A stretch of 64,000 nucleotides of DNA from Fluviicola sp. (lineage in GTDB: Bacteria; Bacteroidota; Bacteroidia; Flavobacteriales_D; Crocinitomicaceae), in contig JARWZO010000005.1 in NCBI GenBank assembly GCA_029866325.1, positions 1-64,000 of the forward strand, read 5' to 3'. The translations under genes and the position numbers were made by a program. The notes under the pieces were generated by a model, which had not been told where the DNA came from, did not search any database, and worked only from the letters and a program-made list of their open reading frames with translations. Position 1 is the stretch's first letter. Each line of letters opens with the position of its first letter. Below are positions 51,179-61,400 of this stretch, in pieces.

Positions 51179-52603
51179 ATGAATACAATCACAGGAACCG
51201 ATTTATTGAACATCGGGTTTGCTCAAAATCAAGCCTTGGGTGTGGCCTTGGAAACCATTGAAACACACTTCACGGAATACGATAAAACAACCGTATTGGC
51301 TGAATTGACTGCCGTTTTGAACGATCCGATTGCTCATATCGGTCATGAAATCTGGTCGCAATTAGCTGAAACATTGTTAGCCATTGAAACCAAAGCACAA
51401 GCCAATCAAACCATTGCCATCAATGCCGAACCGAAACCGTATGCTATCTACGGAGCGGAAGGAATTGATGAAGGAGCGATCCGTCAAATGGATATTGCCA
51501 TGCGATTGCCTGTGACTGCCGCCGGAGCGTTAATGCCCGATGCGCATCAGGGTTACGGATTACCAATCGGTGGCGTGTTGGCTACCAAAAATGCCATCAT
51601 TCCCTACGGAGTAGGCGTGGATATCGGTTGCCGTATGTGTATGAGCGTGTTTGATATTCCGGCCGATTTTTTCAACGAAAACCAAGCTTCTTTCAAACGA
51701 GAATTGATTGCTTTCACCCGTTTTGGAGCAGGAGGAAGTTGGACCAAACATCAGAAAGCCGACCATGCTGTGTTGGAACGCGATGAGTTCAAACAAATCA
51801 ACTTGTTGCAGACCTTGATGGACAAAGCTCATAGTCAACTTGGAACTTCGGGTGGTGGAAACCATTTCGTGGAATTCGGAATCTTGGATGTGATGGAGGA
51901 AGACGCTCAATTAAACGTTCCGAAAGGAAGTTACTTGGCATTATTGACGCATTCCGGGTCGCGAGGATTTGGTGCAACCATTGCCGGACATTACACCCGA
52001 ATGGCAAAAGAATCATGTCCATTACCTGATGAAGCCCGAAACTTGGCATACCTGACACTTGACTCGCAAGCCGGACAAGAATACTGGATGGCGATGAACC
52101 TGGCGGGAGATTATGCTTCGGCATGTCATGAAGTGATTCACGAACGGATTACCAAAGCCATTGGCGCACAGTTGTTAGCTCGCGTGGAAAATCACCACAA
52201 CTTTGCGTGGAAGGAAATCCACAACGGTGAAGAATACATCGTTCACCGAAAAGGAGCAACTCCGGCCTCGAAAGATGTCTTGGGAATCATTCCTGGTTCG
52301 ATGACCGCTCCGGGTTTCTTGGTGAGAGGAAAAGGTGAACCGCAATCGTTGGCTTCGGCTTCGCACGGTGCGGGTCGACAAATGAGCCGAACGCAGGCCA
52401 TCAAAAGCATCACGGGAAATGCCATGCGTGAGCAGTTACAAGCTCATGGTGTGACCTTGATCGGAGCCGGATTGGACGAAGCGCCGATGGCGTATAAAGA
52501 CATCCATACTGTGATGGAAGCACAACGCGACCTAGTTGATGTCTTGGCGAAATTCACACCGAAAATGGTGCGTATGGCGGATGACGGGAGTCGGGAAGAT
52601 TGA
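51179..52603 (+). CDS. rtcB: RNA-splicing ligase RtcB
   Basis: 474 aa. Diagnostic parts are MPDAHQGYGLPIGGVLATKNAIIPYGVGVDIGCRM (metal-binding Asp and C151), LGTSGGGNHFVEFG, THSGSRGFG, VENHHNFAWKE (His ligands), IPGSMTAPGFLVRGKG, and SASHGAGR with H396 expected to carry GMP. It joins 2',3'-cyclic phosphate or 3'-phosphate RNA ends to 5'-OH ends using GTP and Mn2+. An N-terminal extension of about 80 residues precedes the catalytic core, which is longer than E. coli RtcB. With the WYL regulator, slipin and tRNA-like RNAs it forms an RNA-repair locus. A 52-bp palindrome follows. Confidence 0.96.
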   Translation: MNTITGTDLLNIGFAQNQALGVALETIETHFTEYDKTTVLAELTAVLNDPIAHIGHEIWSQLAETLLAIETKAQANQTIAINAEPKPYAIYGAEGIDEGAIRQMDIAMRLPVTAAGALMPDAHQGYGLPIGGVLATKNAIIPYGVGVDIGCRMCMSVFDIPADFFNENQASFKRELIAFTRFGAGGSWTKHQKADHAVLERDEFKQINLLQTLMDKAHSQLGTSGGGNHFVEFGILDVMEEDAQLNVPKGSYLALLTHSGSRGFGATIAGHYTRMAKESCPLPDEARNLAYLTLDSQAGQEYWMAMNLAGDYASACHEVIHERITKAIGAQLLARVENHHNFAWKEIHNGEEYIVHRKGATPASKDVLGIIPGSMTAPGFLVRGKGEPQSLASASHGAGRQMSRTQAIKSITGNAMREQLQAHGVTLIGAGLDEAPMAYKDIHTVMEAQRDLVDVLAKFTPKMVRMADDGSRED

Positions 52604-52649
52604 GCATCAAAACCGAGTGTAAAATTTTAAAAGTCAACATTTTGAATGA

Positions 52650-52701
52650 AATTCGGGAATTTGGGTGTTCGGGATATCCCGAACACCCAAATTCCCGAAT
52701 T
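52650..52701. repeat. 52-bp perfect palindrome after rtcB
   Basis: Two 26-nt arms (left arm AATTCGGGAATTTGGGTGTT then CGGGAT) are exact complements with no spacer. A 37-nt part recurs at 16099. It may act as a bidirectional terminator, with the next T tract (about 52730) 30 nt away. It is a member of a dispersed palindrome family. Confidence 0.75.
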
Positions 52702-52755
52702 CTGTTTTCAGGTTTACCAAAAAAGCCGTATTTTTTCCCTATCAAACAGACAATT

Positions 52756-54267
52756 ATGCGGATCTTACTACTTACATTCCTCTCACTTACCTCGTGTTTC
52801 ACCCTCAATGCTGCCATTTGGCACGTATCGCCTTCAGGTTCAGGTAACGGTTCTTCATGGGCAAATGCTGCTCCTGGAAATGATCTTCAAACGATTATTG
52901 ACAATGCAGCCATAAACGATCAGGTTTGGGTCATGTGCGGAACGTATTTCACAACAAATACTTCCGACCGATCCATCGCTTTTCACATGAGAACGAGCGT
53001 TGCGATTTACGGCAGTTTTACCGGAACAGAAACAACCCTTTCACAACGGGCATTGACATGCGGACCTTGTAGTTCGCTTTCGGGTGAAATTGGATCGGCT
53101 GGAAACACCGACAATAGTTACCACGTGGTGAGCAATCCAACAGGTATTGACAACTCAGCCATTCTTGATGGATTTATTATTGAAAATGCCAACGATGATC
53201 GCGCACCAACCATTACCGATGGTCTTGGTGGTGGTATTTACAACAACGGCGGTTATGGCGGAAACAGTAGTAATCCGACTATTCGAAACTGCCTGATCCG
53301 AAATAATTTTGCTCAATTCGGAGCAGGAATTTTTAACAGCGGTCATTCGGGTGGAACAGCTTCTCCGGTGATTTCCAATTGCATTATTACAGGAAACACA
53401 GCATACTTAGGTGGTGGTGGAATCGATAATTTCGGGTTGGCCGGAAACGCGAGTCCTACCTTAACCAATTGTTTGATTGTTGACAACACAGCTCTTGATC
53501 GTGCTGGCGGCATGTATTGTTGGGGCGGAAATAACGGAAATGCGAACCCGACAATCGTAAATTGTGTCTTCGCGAATAATACAGCCATTGATGGTGGAGG
53601 TTTGGTTTCCGATCGTGAAAATTCGCCTCCGGGTTCCTTTTCAGGCAACAGCAACCCGACCATCCTCAACAGCGTTTTTTGGGGAAATGCCGCTTCGGGA
53701 ACCGGTGATCAGTTTTTCCTTATCGGAAACGCTACGTTCAATGCCACTTATTCGGATATTGATCTCATCGGTCAAACCAACCCACATATTGTGACCGGCC
53801 CTGCTACAGGAAACCTTAACATAAATCCGCAATTTTCAAGTCCCTTGAACGCTATTGGTACAGATAATTGCTGGTTAACGTCAGATGACGGTTTTATTCC
53901 ACAAAGTTCAAGTCCACTCATCAACGCAGGAACGCTTTCAGGAGCTCCGGCAAGCGACATTCGTGATTCGTTACGAACCGGAAATCCGGATATTGGAGCT
54001 TATGAATACCAAGCTCCTTCGGTGGCCGATGTACACGAATCGGAGATTGTATCATTCATCCATTCACCCAATCCGGCTTCGGAACTACTCACCATTACAT
54101 TTCAGGACGGTGAATTGCATGTGTTAGAACTTGTTGATTTAACCGGAAAAATGCTGTTTTCATCAGAAGCTCTGCAAAACCAATCAGTGGACATTCGTTC
54201 CTTCAACAACGGGATTTACCTTGTGCGAATCGATGGCGTTTCCGTCAAAAAATGGGTGAAAGAATAA
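52756..54267 (+). CDS. Beta-helix T9SS cargo (choice-of-anchor Q type)
   Basis: 503 aa, start MRILLLTFLSLTSCFTLNA (signal). A TTG-initiated frame from 52600 runs through the palindrome and is rejected. The protein has IWHVSPSGSGNGSSWANAAPGNDLQTIIDNAA, then parallel beta-helix rungs (NPTIRNCLIRNNFAQFGAGIFNSG, SPTLTNCLIVDNTALDRAGGM, NPTIVNCVFANNTAIDGGG) and INAGTLSGAPASDIRDSLRTGNPDIGAYEYQ, the choice-of-anchor Q module. The last 75 residues (HSPNPASELLTITFQ ... NGIYLVRIDG) are a T9SS type A sorting domain. Surface adhesin or glycan-binding role inferred. Confidence 0.87.
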   Translation: MRILLLTFLSLTSCFTLNAAIWHVSPSGSGNGSSWANAAPGNDLQTIIDNAAINDQVWVMCGTYFTTNTSDRSIAFHMRTSVAIYGSFTGTETTLSQRALTCGPCSSLSGEIGSAGNTDNSYHVVSNPTGIDNSAILDGFIIENANDDRAPTITDGLGGGIYNNGGYGGNSSNPTIRNCLIRNNFAQFGAGIFNSGHSGGTASPVISNCIITGNTAYLGGGGIDNFGLAGNASPTLTNCLIVDNTALDRAGGMYCWGGNNGNANPTIVNCVFANNTAIDGGGLVSDRENSPPGSFSGNSNPTILNSVFWGNAASGTGDQFFLIGNATFNATYSDIDLIGQTNPHIVTGPATGNLNINPQFSSPLNAIGTDNCWLTSDDGFIPQSSSPLINAGTLSGAPASDIRDSLRTGNPDIGAYEYQAPSVADVHESEIVSFIHSPNPASELLTITFQDGELHVLELVDLTGKMLFSSEALQNQSVDIRSFNNGIYLVRIDGVSVKKWVKE

Positions 54268-54345
54268 TGATGAACAGCTTATATCATCCCATCTCCTGTT
54301 TCAGCAAGTTGTTTTAATTGGTTAACTTTACAGAAACACATCCCC

Positions 54346-56829
54346 ATGCACTATTACTACAAATCTGTGGCTTTTGCTATGGGTTTTCTGATACTTACTT
54401 TTTCTGCTTTTACGCAATGTCCAACATGCGGAAATGGGGTAGTTGATGCCGGTGAAACAAATCTCAATTGTCCACAAGATGTCAATCACGACGGAACCTG
54501 TGTTTCTCCCTGCGCGCAACCCGTTCCTTTTGAATCGGCAGTAGGAACACGACAAGCTTTTGATTTTGTGGGAACAACAACGTATGGTGCGGCGGCGCTG
54601 CCGGTTGGCTGGACATTTGCCGGAGCACCCACAGCTACAACTGCCGGAGCCTTACCTGCGGCAGATGCGTATGGAGCCAAAGCCGGTTTGGTACAACCCA
54701 ATTGCAGTGGTTCATGCGCTGCAACCAATGGTTTTTGTATAGGGAATATTGCCAATACCGTAGCTGTAGGTGGGGGCGGCACAGGCGGAAAATTGGGGGC
54801 CAATTTCGACGGACGCACCAACATCAATCAAAACCTAAGTTACGCGGTTCTCAGAGGACAAAACAATCCCACACTTGTTTCTCCGACCTTCAATATGAGT
54901 GCGGTTGAAGGGTTTAAAATTCAGTTTTGGTTGAATGCTTCGGAAACTTCCTGCGGACAAACCAACGGTTGGGGAAGCTGTGTCGGAAACAATGTTTTTC
55001 TTGATTTTTCAGCCAATGGTGGAACCAACTGGACGCAAATCATGACGCTCAACACCAGTAGCACCAACATAGACATGGCAACCAACGCTACGAGCAATAC
55101 TTTCTGGATTCAGGAAGGTACATGGTCGCGCGTGTGCCTCACGGTATTCAAAACCAACACAGCTACAGGAAACTTTTATCCTGCTGCCGCTGCCAATACC
55201 GCACCAAGTGGAATGATGGTGAATTCGGCTTATTTTACAAACAGCTTTAAGTTCAGGATTCGTTATGCACAAACTGCCAGTTGCACAAGTGGAATCACTA
55301 CTACCAATCCTGGGCGATACCTTGCAATCGATTATCCGGTCATCACTTCCGGAAATGAATGCATTCCATGTGGATTGTCGTTCATTAATATGTGCGGATA
55401 TGGTGCCGATAACAACGACGATGGCGTGGGCGGAAGCGGAACCACAACTACAACCGTTTTCGGAACTACCAGACGTAGTATCAATAATGCCGAACGGGGA
55501 GTGGAAATTCTTACTTCACAAACAGCCGCATTTGCCTCCCAAAATCTCACAGGATCAACTTTCGCAACCAATTATGACTTGTGTAACGCCGAAGGTGGCG
55601 ACCGGCAATGCATCAATTGGGAAACAAGTAACGGATTTTATACTTCCGTTTATGAAGTCTTGGCCGACTTTGAAATTGCGAATGTTAACCTTCAATACTA
55701 CAAAGGAACAACCCCGCAATCAGCCACATTGAGCAAAGTAACCGCTGTCGGAAAAACACCTACTATTGGATGGCGTTATTCGGGAAATCGCTTTGTATCT
55801 TGTTCATCTTTATCCGATCTCAATCCGGGATGCAACGGTTATTCGTTTCTCACACCTTCGTTACCTAATCCATTCATTCGGTTGTTTTACGCATTGAATA
55901 CCAATAGTTTGGGACAAGCCTATTCGTATTACGGATCATCTTCTGCCACAAATTACTTTGCTGGGCCAATGTTTGCCCCGCTCAATCGCCCGGATACACT
56001 AACAGGTTCAGGCAATTACATTATTTGTAGCGGAACCGATCCTGTTTTTACTGGAATTGTCGACTTCTGCTTCGATGCAAGCGGAACCTCCGGAAGTGCG
56101 ACATTATCCATTACAGGTCCAAACGGTTTTTCGGAAACCATCGCAAGTGGTGCTGCCGGAGTAACTCCTGTAGTTGATGCCGGTGATTACGTTATTACGT
56201 CTAGTCCTCCAACCACTCCAGCACAATGTTTGAATTGTTCCAAATCGGTTTGTGTTACGCTTACGGCAGCCGATCTTGTTATTTGTGGCGGAGCGTTAGG
56301 TGTTGACCTGAAAGCATTCGACGGTTACTGTGAAAATCGAAAAGCCTACTTGAATTGGACCACCGAAACCGAAGAAAATAACGATCGTTTTGTGTTAGAA
56401 CGGTCATCAGACGGACTTTCGTATGAGCTTATTTCAACCGTGAAAGGAAGCGGAAACACCAATTCACCCACAACGTACACGTATACCGACGCAACGCCAA
56501 CCACCAACCAGATCAACTATTACCGCTTGCGACAAGTAGATTTCGACGGCAAAGAAACCCTCCTGAAAACCATTGCTATTGATTGCTCGGGCGACAATCA
56601 TCTGGTGATTACACCAACGGGATCAAACGGTAATTTTCTTGTAGTTGCCGGCTCGCATACGCTGGCTGATGCACCATTCGCTGTGTACGATTTATTGGGT
56701 GCTGAAATTGCTTCCGGGAACCTGAAGAATGGACAAACCACTTTACAGTTGGGTAAAGTAAAAGGATTGGTTTTCGTAAGAGTTTCGGGTGAGGAGGTTA
56801 CGTTGGAGCAGCGATTGGTAGTGGAGTAG
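54346..56829 (+). CDS. Large secreted protein with T9SS-type C-terminus
   Basis: 827 aa. A signal peptide (YYKSVAFAMGFLILTFSAFT) is followed by CPTCGNGVVDAGETNLNCPQDVNHDGTC, a cysteine-rich segment like EGF/astacin-type 'GNGVxxxGExCD' motifs. A large beta-sandwich region follows (about 60-330; GANFDGRTNINQNLSYAVLRGQNNPTLVSPTFNMS). The C-terminal part has YCENRKAYLNWTTETEENNDRFVLERSSDGLSYE, a fibronectin-like pre-sorting domain common in Bacteroidota, and ends with FAVYDLLGAEIASG ... LVFVRVSGEEVTLEQRLVVE, a sorting-type module. Function unknown. Confidence 0.8.
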   Translation: MHYYYKSVAFAMGFLILTFSAFTQCPTCGNGVVDAGETNLNCPQDVNHDGTCVSPCAQPVPFESAVGTRQAFDFVGTTTYGAAALPVGWTFAGAPTATTAGALPAADAYGAKAGLVQPNCSGSCAATNGFCIGNIANTVAVGGGGTGGKLGANFDGRTNINQNLSYAVLRGQNNPTLVSPTFNMSAVEGFKIQFWLNASETSCGQTNGWGSCVGNNVFLDFSANGGTNWTQIMTLNTSSTNIDMATNATSNTFWIQEGTWSRVCLTVFKTNTATGNFYPAAAANTAPSGMMVNSAYFTNSFKFRIRYAQTASCTSGITTTNPGRYLAIDYPVITSGNECIPCGLSFINMCGYGADNNDDGVGGSGTTTTTVFGTTRRSINNAERGVEILTSQTAAFASQNLTGSTFATNYDLCNAEGGDRQCINWETSNGFYTSVYEVLADFEIANVNLQYYKGTTPQSATLSKVTAVGKTPTIGWRYSGNRFVSCSSLSDLNPGCNGYSFLTPSLPNPFIRLFYALNTNSLGQAYSYYGSSSATNYFAGPMFAPLNRPDTLTGSGNYIICSGTDPVFTGIVDFCFDASGTSGSATLSITGPNGFSETIASGAAGVTPVVDAGDYVITSSPPTTPAQCLNCSKSVCVTLTAADLVICGGALGVDLKAFDGYCENRKAYLNWTTETEENNDRFVLERSSDGLSYELISTVKGSGNTNSPTTYTYTDATPTTNQINYYRLRQVDFDGKETLLKTIAIDCSGDNHLVITPTGSNGNFLVVAGSHTLADAPFAVYDLLGAEIASGNLKNGQTTLQLGKVKGLVFVRVSGEEVTLEQRLVVE

Positions 56830-56936
56830 GATCGGGTTTTTTGTGCTCAAAAATAGTGTTGGAGAATTTGAGTGTTCGCAATATTACGAACATGCGAAAT
56901 CCCAAATTTCGTCTTAAGCGATTGAATAAAATTCAG

Positions 56937-58241
56937 CTATTCCAATCGATTTACTTTCTCAATTACCTTAAGATCACGACAACCATTCACCGAAACTTCA
57001 ATAAAGTACATCGCAGAAGGTAGTGACAAAATAAGGGGTTGAATTCCATCAAGTGATTCGTTGCCCTCAAATAATACCCTCCCCAACTCATCCACCAATC
57101 GCAAAACTTCTGTTTCGGCTGGAAAAGTAGAATGCAACTCTTCTGTTACCGGATTTGGATACAACAGGAAATCATCCAAAAACGATTGAATGATAATGGT
57201 ATCACTGGCCACACAAGAGCCTGAGGTCTTAGTGTACCAGTAGGTTCCTGGGTCGGAAACTTTTCGTTTCGAATTAAACGATCCGTTATCCCAAACTATC
57301 GATTCAAACGGTTGTTTATAAGCCGTTAATTCGATGGGGAATTCAGAATCTGAACACCTGAATTGATCTTCTCCCAAATCTGATTTTCCGCTGAACAAAT
57401 GAACCTGCATTGTATCAGATATCACGCAACCGAACTTCTTTACCTGAACCCACATTGGTCCTTCTTGATACGGAATGACAGTCGATGAAGCCGTTGATCC
57501 GTTACTCCACAAATAAGTTGAGTTCAAGATGTTAAATGACATTGATACTGCTGTCGAATCATCGCATAGCGTCACCTCTTCCGGTAAATTGACCTGATAA
57601 AAATGTGGGCATTTCCGCACAATAACTTCGTCAATAATGTAGTAAACATCTGTATTGGGATTGGGCGCCAACGATTGAACTGGGTATTTTGTCAACGTTG
57701 CATCCGTTTTAAAACAACCAATCGCAATAAAATCTTCATTCCCTGTTGCTGTATAATAGCCATGAAAAGAACCGTTGGTTGTGTTATTGATCATCATGTG
57801 ATTCTCCGGATTGCGCACTTGAGGCTCTGTTTGAGCAAGGAGTGCTGAAGTTACCTCGTTGAATGTCTTGTCTTTTATAAATGCGATTCCCAAATCATCA
57901 GAAGCATTTTTAGACCGCGGATTTAATCGATAGGTAAGCGAAACTTCATAAACACTTCCTGCAGTTAGGTCACCATCAATAGGCTGAAAGATATATTCTT
58001 GCCAATCCGGTTCCAAAAAACTAATAAACCGTAAACCAACCGACCAGTTTCCTTCCAAAGGAGACAACATTTGTTCCGGTAGATTAATAATTCCATCTAC
58101 TGTTAAAATTGATCCCCAATAAGTAAATGAATCAGAGGTTCGTTGTTCGAAATTGTGGTTTTCAATCAAGTTCTGGCTATTTGCATTGCCGGCAAAAAGA
58201 CAGAATATCAAAATAAGGTAAGACTGAAATTTGGTGATCAT
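56937..58241 (-). CDS. Secreted T9SS cargo with carbohydrate-binding-like domain
   Basis: 434 aa. A signal (MITKFQSYLILIFCLFAGNANS) precedes NLIENHNFEQRTSDSFTYWGS, the start of a jelly-roll (CBM-like) domain that spans about 25-215. It is followed by PKD/Ig-like segments typical of gliding-associated proteins (VTLCDDSTAVSMSFNILNSTYLWSNGSTASSTVIP, SDLGEDQFRCSDSEFPIELTA). The end (DDFLLYPNPVTEELHSTF ... LPSAMYFIEVSVNG) is a type A sorting domain. Convergent with the 827-aa gene. Substrate unknown. Confidence 0.82.
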   Translation of the reverse strand: MITKFQSYLILIFCLFAGNANSQNLIENHNFEQRTSDSFTYWGSILTVDGIINLPEQMLSPLEGNWSVGLRFISFLEPDWQEYIFQPIDGDLTAGSVYEVSLTYRLNPRSKNASDDLGIAFIKDKTFNEVTSALLAQTEPQVRNPENHMMINNTTNGSFHGYYTATGNEDFIAIGCFKTDATLTKYPVQSLAPNPNTDVYYIIDEVIVRKCPHFYQVNLPEEVTLCDDSTAVSMSFNILNSTYLWSNGSTASSTVIPYQEGPMWVQVKKFGCVISDTMQVHLFSGKSDLGEDQFRCSDSEFPIELTAYKQPFESIVWDNGSFNSKRKVSDPGTYWYTKTSGSCVASDTIIIQSFLDDFLLYPNPVTEELHSTFPAETEVLRLVDELGRVLFEGNESLDGIQPLILSLPSAMYFIEVSVNGCRDLKVIEKVNRLE

Positions 58242-58440
58242 TTGAAGGCTTTATAAAACTTTCACCGAAGGTAGGGAGATCGGTGGTCATTTTCAAAAAT
58301 TAATTGGTGGTTTTATCAAAAAAATCAGATGAATAAACGCATAATTAATTGTTTTACAGCTTGTTAACTTCAGTAATCCCGCAATATTACGGAAGTTTTT
58401 GACCCTTGTTTTTCTCCTTTCTCCAAACGCCTCTTTTTGG

Positions 58441-58448
58441 TATCTTTG
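58441..58448 (+). promoter_or_regulatory. -7 box for leuS
   Basis: TATCTTTG, an exact TAnnTTTG match, lies 31 nt before the ATG at 58480. No -33 TTG at 19 nt is visible. Confidence 0.5.
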
Positions 58449-58479
58449 CCGCTCTGAATTAGCAGGAATAGCAGCAATT

Positions 58480-61400
58480 ATGGAATACAATTTTCGCGAT
58501 ATCGAATCTAAATGGCGCCAAAAATGGGCCACAGACAAACCGTTTAAAGCCGCCGACACCAGCGATAAACCTAAGTACTATGTACTCGATATGTTCCCGT
58601 ATCCTTCCGGAGCAGGATTGCATGTGGGTCACCCGTTGGGCTACATCGCGTCGGATATTTTTGCGCGCTACAAACGCTTGAAAGGATTCAATGTGTTGCA
58701 CCCTATGGGTTATGATTCATTCGGTTTGCCGGCCGAGCAATACGCGATTCAGACCGGACAACATCCTGCTATTACGACTGCCGAAAACGTAGCGCGCTAC
58801 CGCGATCAATTGGATAAAATCGGGTTCTCGTTTGATTGGGATCGTGAGGTGCGCACTTCATCACCGGAATACTACAAATGGACGCAATGGATCTTCAAAC
58901 AGAACTTCAACGCGTGGTACAACAACGATACCGACAAAGCCGAACACATCGATGCGCTGATCGAAACATTCCGAACCAACGGAAATGCTTCCGTGAACGC
59001 CTGCTCGGACTACGAAACGGTTTTTACCGCTGAAGAATGGAATGCCAAATCGGAAAAAGAACAATCGGATATCCTGATGGAATACCGCTTGGCGTATTTG
59101 GCCGATTCATGGGTGAATTGGTGTCCGGCTTTGGGAACCGTACTTGCCAACGATGAGGTCATCAACGGTGTTTCAGAACGTGGCGGACATCCCGTAGAAC
59201 AAAAACTCATGCGTCAATGGTCGATGCGTATCAAAGCATTTGCCGAACGACTGCTTACCGGTTTGGAAACCGTCGACTGGACCGATTCCGTAAAAGACAT
59301 GCAACGCAACTGGATTGGGAAATCCGTAGGAAGCTCCGTTCGCTTCCCCCTTAGCGAGGATTCTGAACAATCTATTGAGGTTTTCACTACAAGACCCGAC
59401 ACCATCTTTGGCGTTTCATTCATGGTTTTAGCTCCCGAGCATCCGTTGGTGAATGAAATCACAACCGACGAATTCCGTGCTGCGATTGACGCTTACAAAA
59501 CCGCTGCTTCGCTGAAATCGGAGCGCGACCGTCAAGCAGACGTAAAAAACATTACCGGACAATTTACCGGAGCGTACGCCGTGCATCCGTTTACGGGTGA
59601 AAACATTCCGATCTGGATTGGCGATTACGTGTTGGCTTCTTACGGAACCGGAGCTGTAATGGCCGTTCCGTGTGGCGATCAGCGCGATTGGGATTTTGCG
59701 AAACACTTCAACATTCCGATCAAAAACATTTTCAAAGACGTCGATATATCCGAAGCAGCTTACGCTGAGAAAGAAGGAACGATTGCCGACTCGGGATTCC
59801 TGACAGATCTTCCGATCAAAAAAGCGATGGAAGCCGCCATCGAGGCCATCGAGAAAAAAGGCATCGGAAAAGGAAAAACCAACTACCGTTTGCGCGATGC
59901 GATTTTCTCGCGTCAGCGTTACTGGGGCGAACCGTTTCCTGTCTTTTACAAAGACGATATTCCGCAGTTGGTCGACGATCAAAACCTGCCGATTCTGTTG
60001 CCGGAAGTGGATAAATACTTGCCTACTGAAGACGGTGAACCGCCATTGGCACGTGCCGAGCGCAACGCCTGGAATCATTTCGAAGGCGACCGCATGGAAA
60101 CCAATACCATGCCGGGTTGGGCCGGGAGTTCGTGGTATTTCCTGCGCTACATGGACCCGCACAACGAGCAAGCATTTGTCTCCAAAGAAAAAGCCGATTA
60201 CTGGAACCAGGTCGATCTATACATTGGTGGTTCGGAACACGCAACCGGACACTTGTTGTATGCTCGTTTCTGGACCAAATTTCTGAAAGATAGGGGCTTC
60301 ATCAACTTCGATGAGCCGTTCAAAAAGATGATCAATCAGGGGATGATTTTGGGGAGAAGTAGTTTGGCATATCGCCTTTTGAAAAAAAGCGCTTCTGGTG
60401 TTGTTTTTGCTGATACTGAACTAAATTTACTCCCTGTTGAAAAAGCACCTGATTTATTTATTTCCAAATCCTTTTTAGATTATCGTCAAGAATTAATTTC
60501 CAAGATTGCTTCGACAAAAGAAGATTGGGACAATAAATTTGTATTAGAGGATAAATACAACTTGATTATTGATAAAATAAAATCAATAGGGGAAAAAGTA
60601 ACCAACACTCTTAGGGAACAAAATCCTGATTGCATTGGAACAATAGAATATTCTCTAGATTTTTATTCTTTTATTTATGTCGACATTTCATTTGTTGACA
60701 ATGACAAACTCGATACCGAAGCTTTCAAAAACTGGCGTACTGATTTTAAAAACGCGGAGTTCATTTATGAAGATGATGGTGAAACTTTCCTTTGCGGGTC
60801 CGAGGTCGAAAAAATGTCCAAGTCCAAGTACAACGTACAAACACCGGATGAGTTGGTCGATAAATTCGGTGCCGACACGTTGCGTATGTACGAAATGTTC
60901 TTAGGTCCGTTGGAGCAATTCAAACCATGGGATACCAAAGGAATCAATGGCGTTCACAACTTCTTGCGCAAGCTGTGGCGTTTGTTCTACAACGAAGGAC
61001 AGAGCATTGTGACCGATGCTGAACCAAGCAAAGATTCGTTGAAAACATTGCACAAAACTATCAAGAAAATCGAGGAAGATCTAGAGCGTTTTTCGTTCAA
61101 TACAGGCGTTTCCAATTTCATGATTTGCGTGAACGAACTCACCGAGCAGAAATGTCATTCGCGTTCCGTTTTGGAGCAATTGGTGGTGTTGCTTTCACCG
61201 TACGCACCGCATGTTGCTGAAGAATTGTGGGAAGCTCTTGGTCATAAGGCAGGAAGTATTTCCTCAGCTGAGTTCCCTAAATTCAACCCTGACTTTTTGG
61301 TTGAAGCCAATTTTGCTTACCCGGTTTCGTTTAACGGAAAAATGCGTTTCTCGGCTGAGTTGCCAGCAACTATGAGCGTTCAGGAAGTTCAAGCCGCTGT

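Noticed and set aside
52600..52755. TTG-initiated extension of the beta-helix protein
   Set aside because: It starts inside rtcB, translates the 52-bp palindrome and would hide the signal peptide that starts at 52756.
59428..60171. 247-aa minus-strand frame inside leuS
   Set aside because: Antisense shadow of a confident gene, rich in Phe/Arg/Val as expected from the complementary codons.
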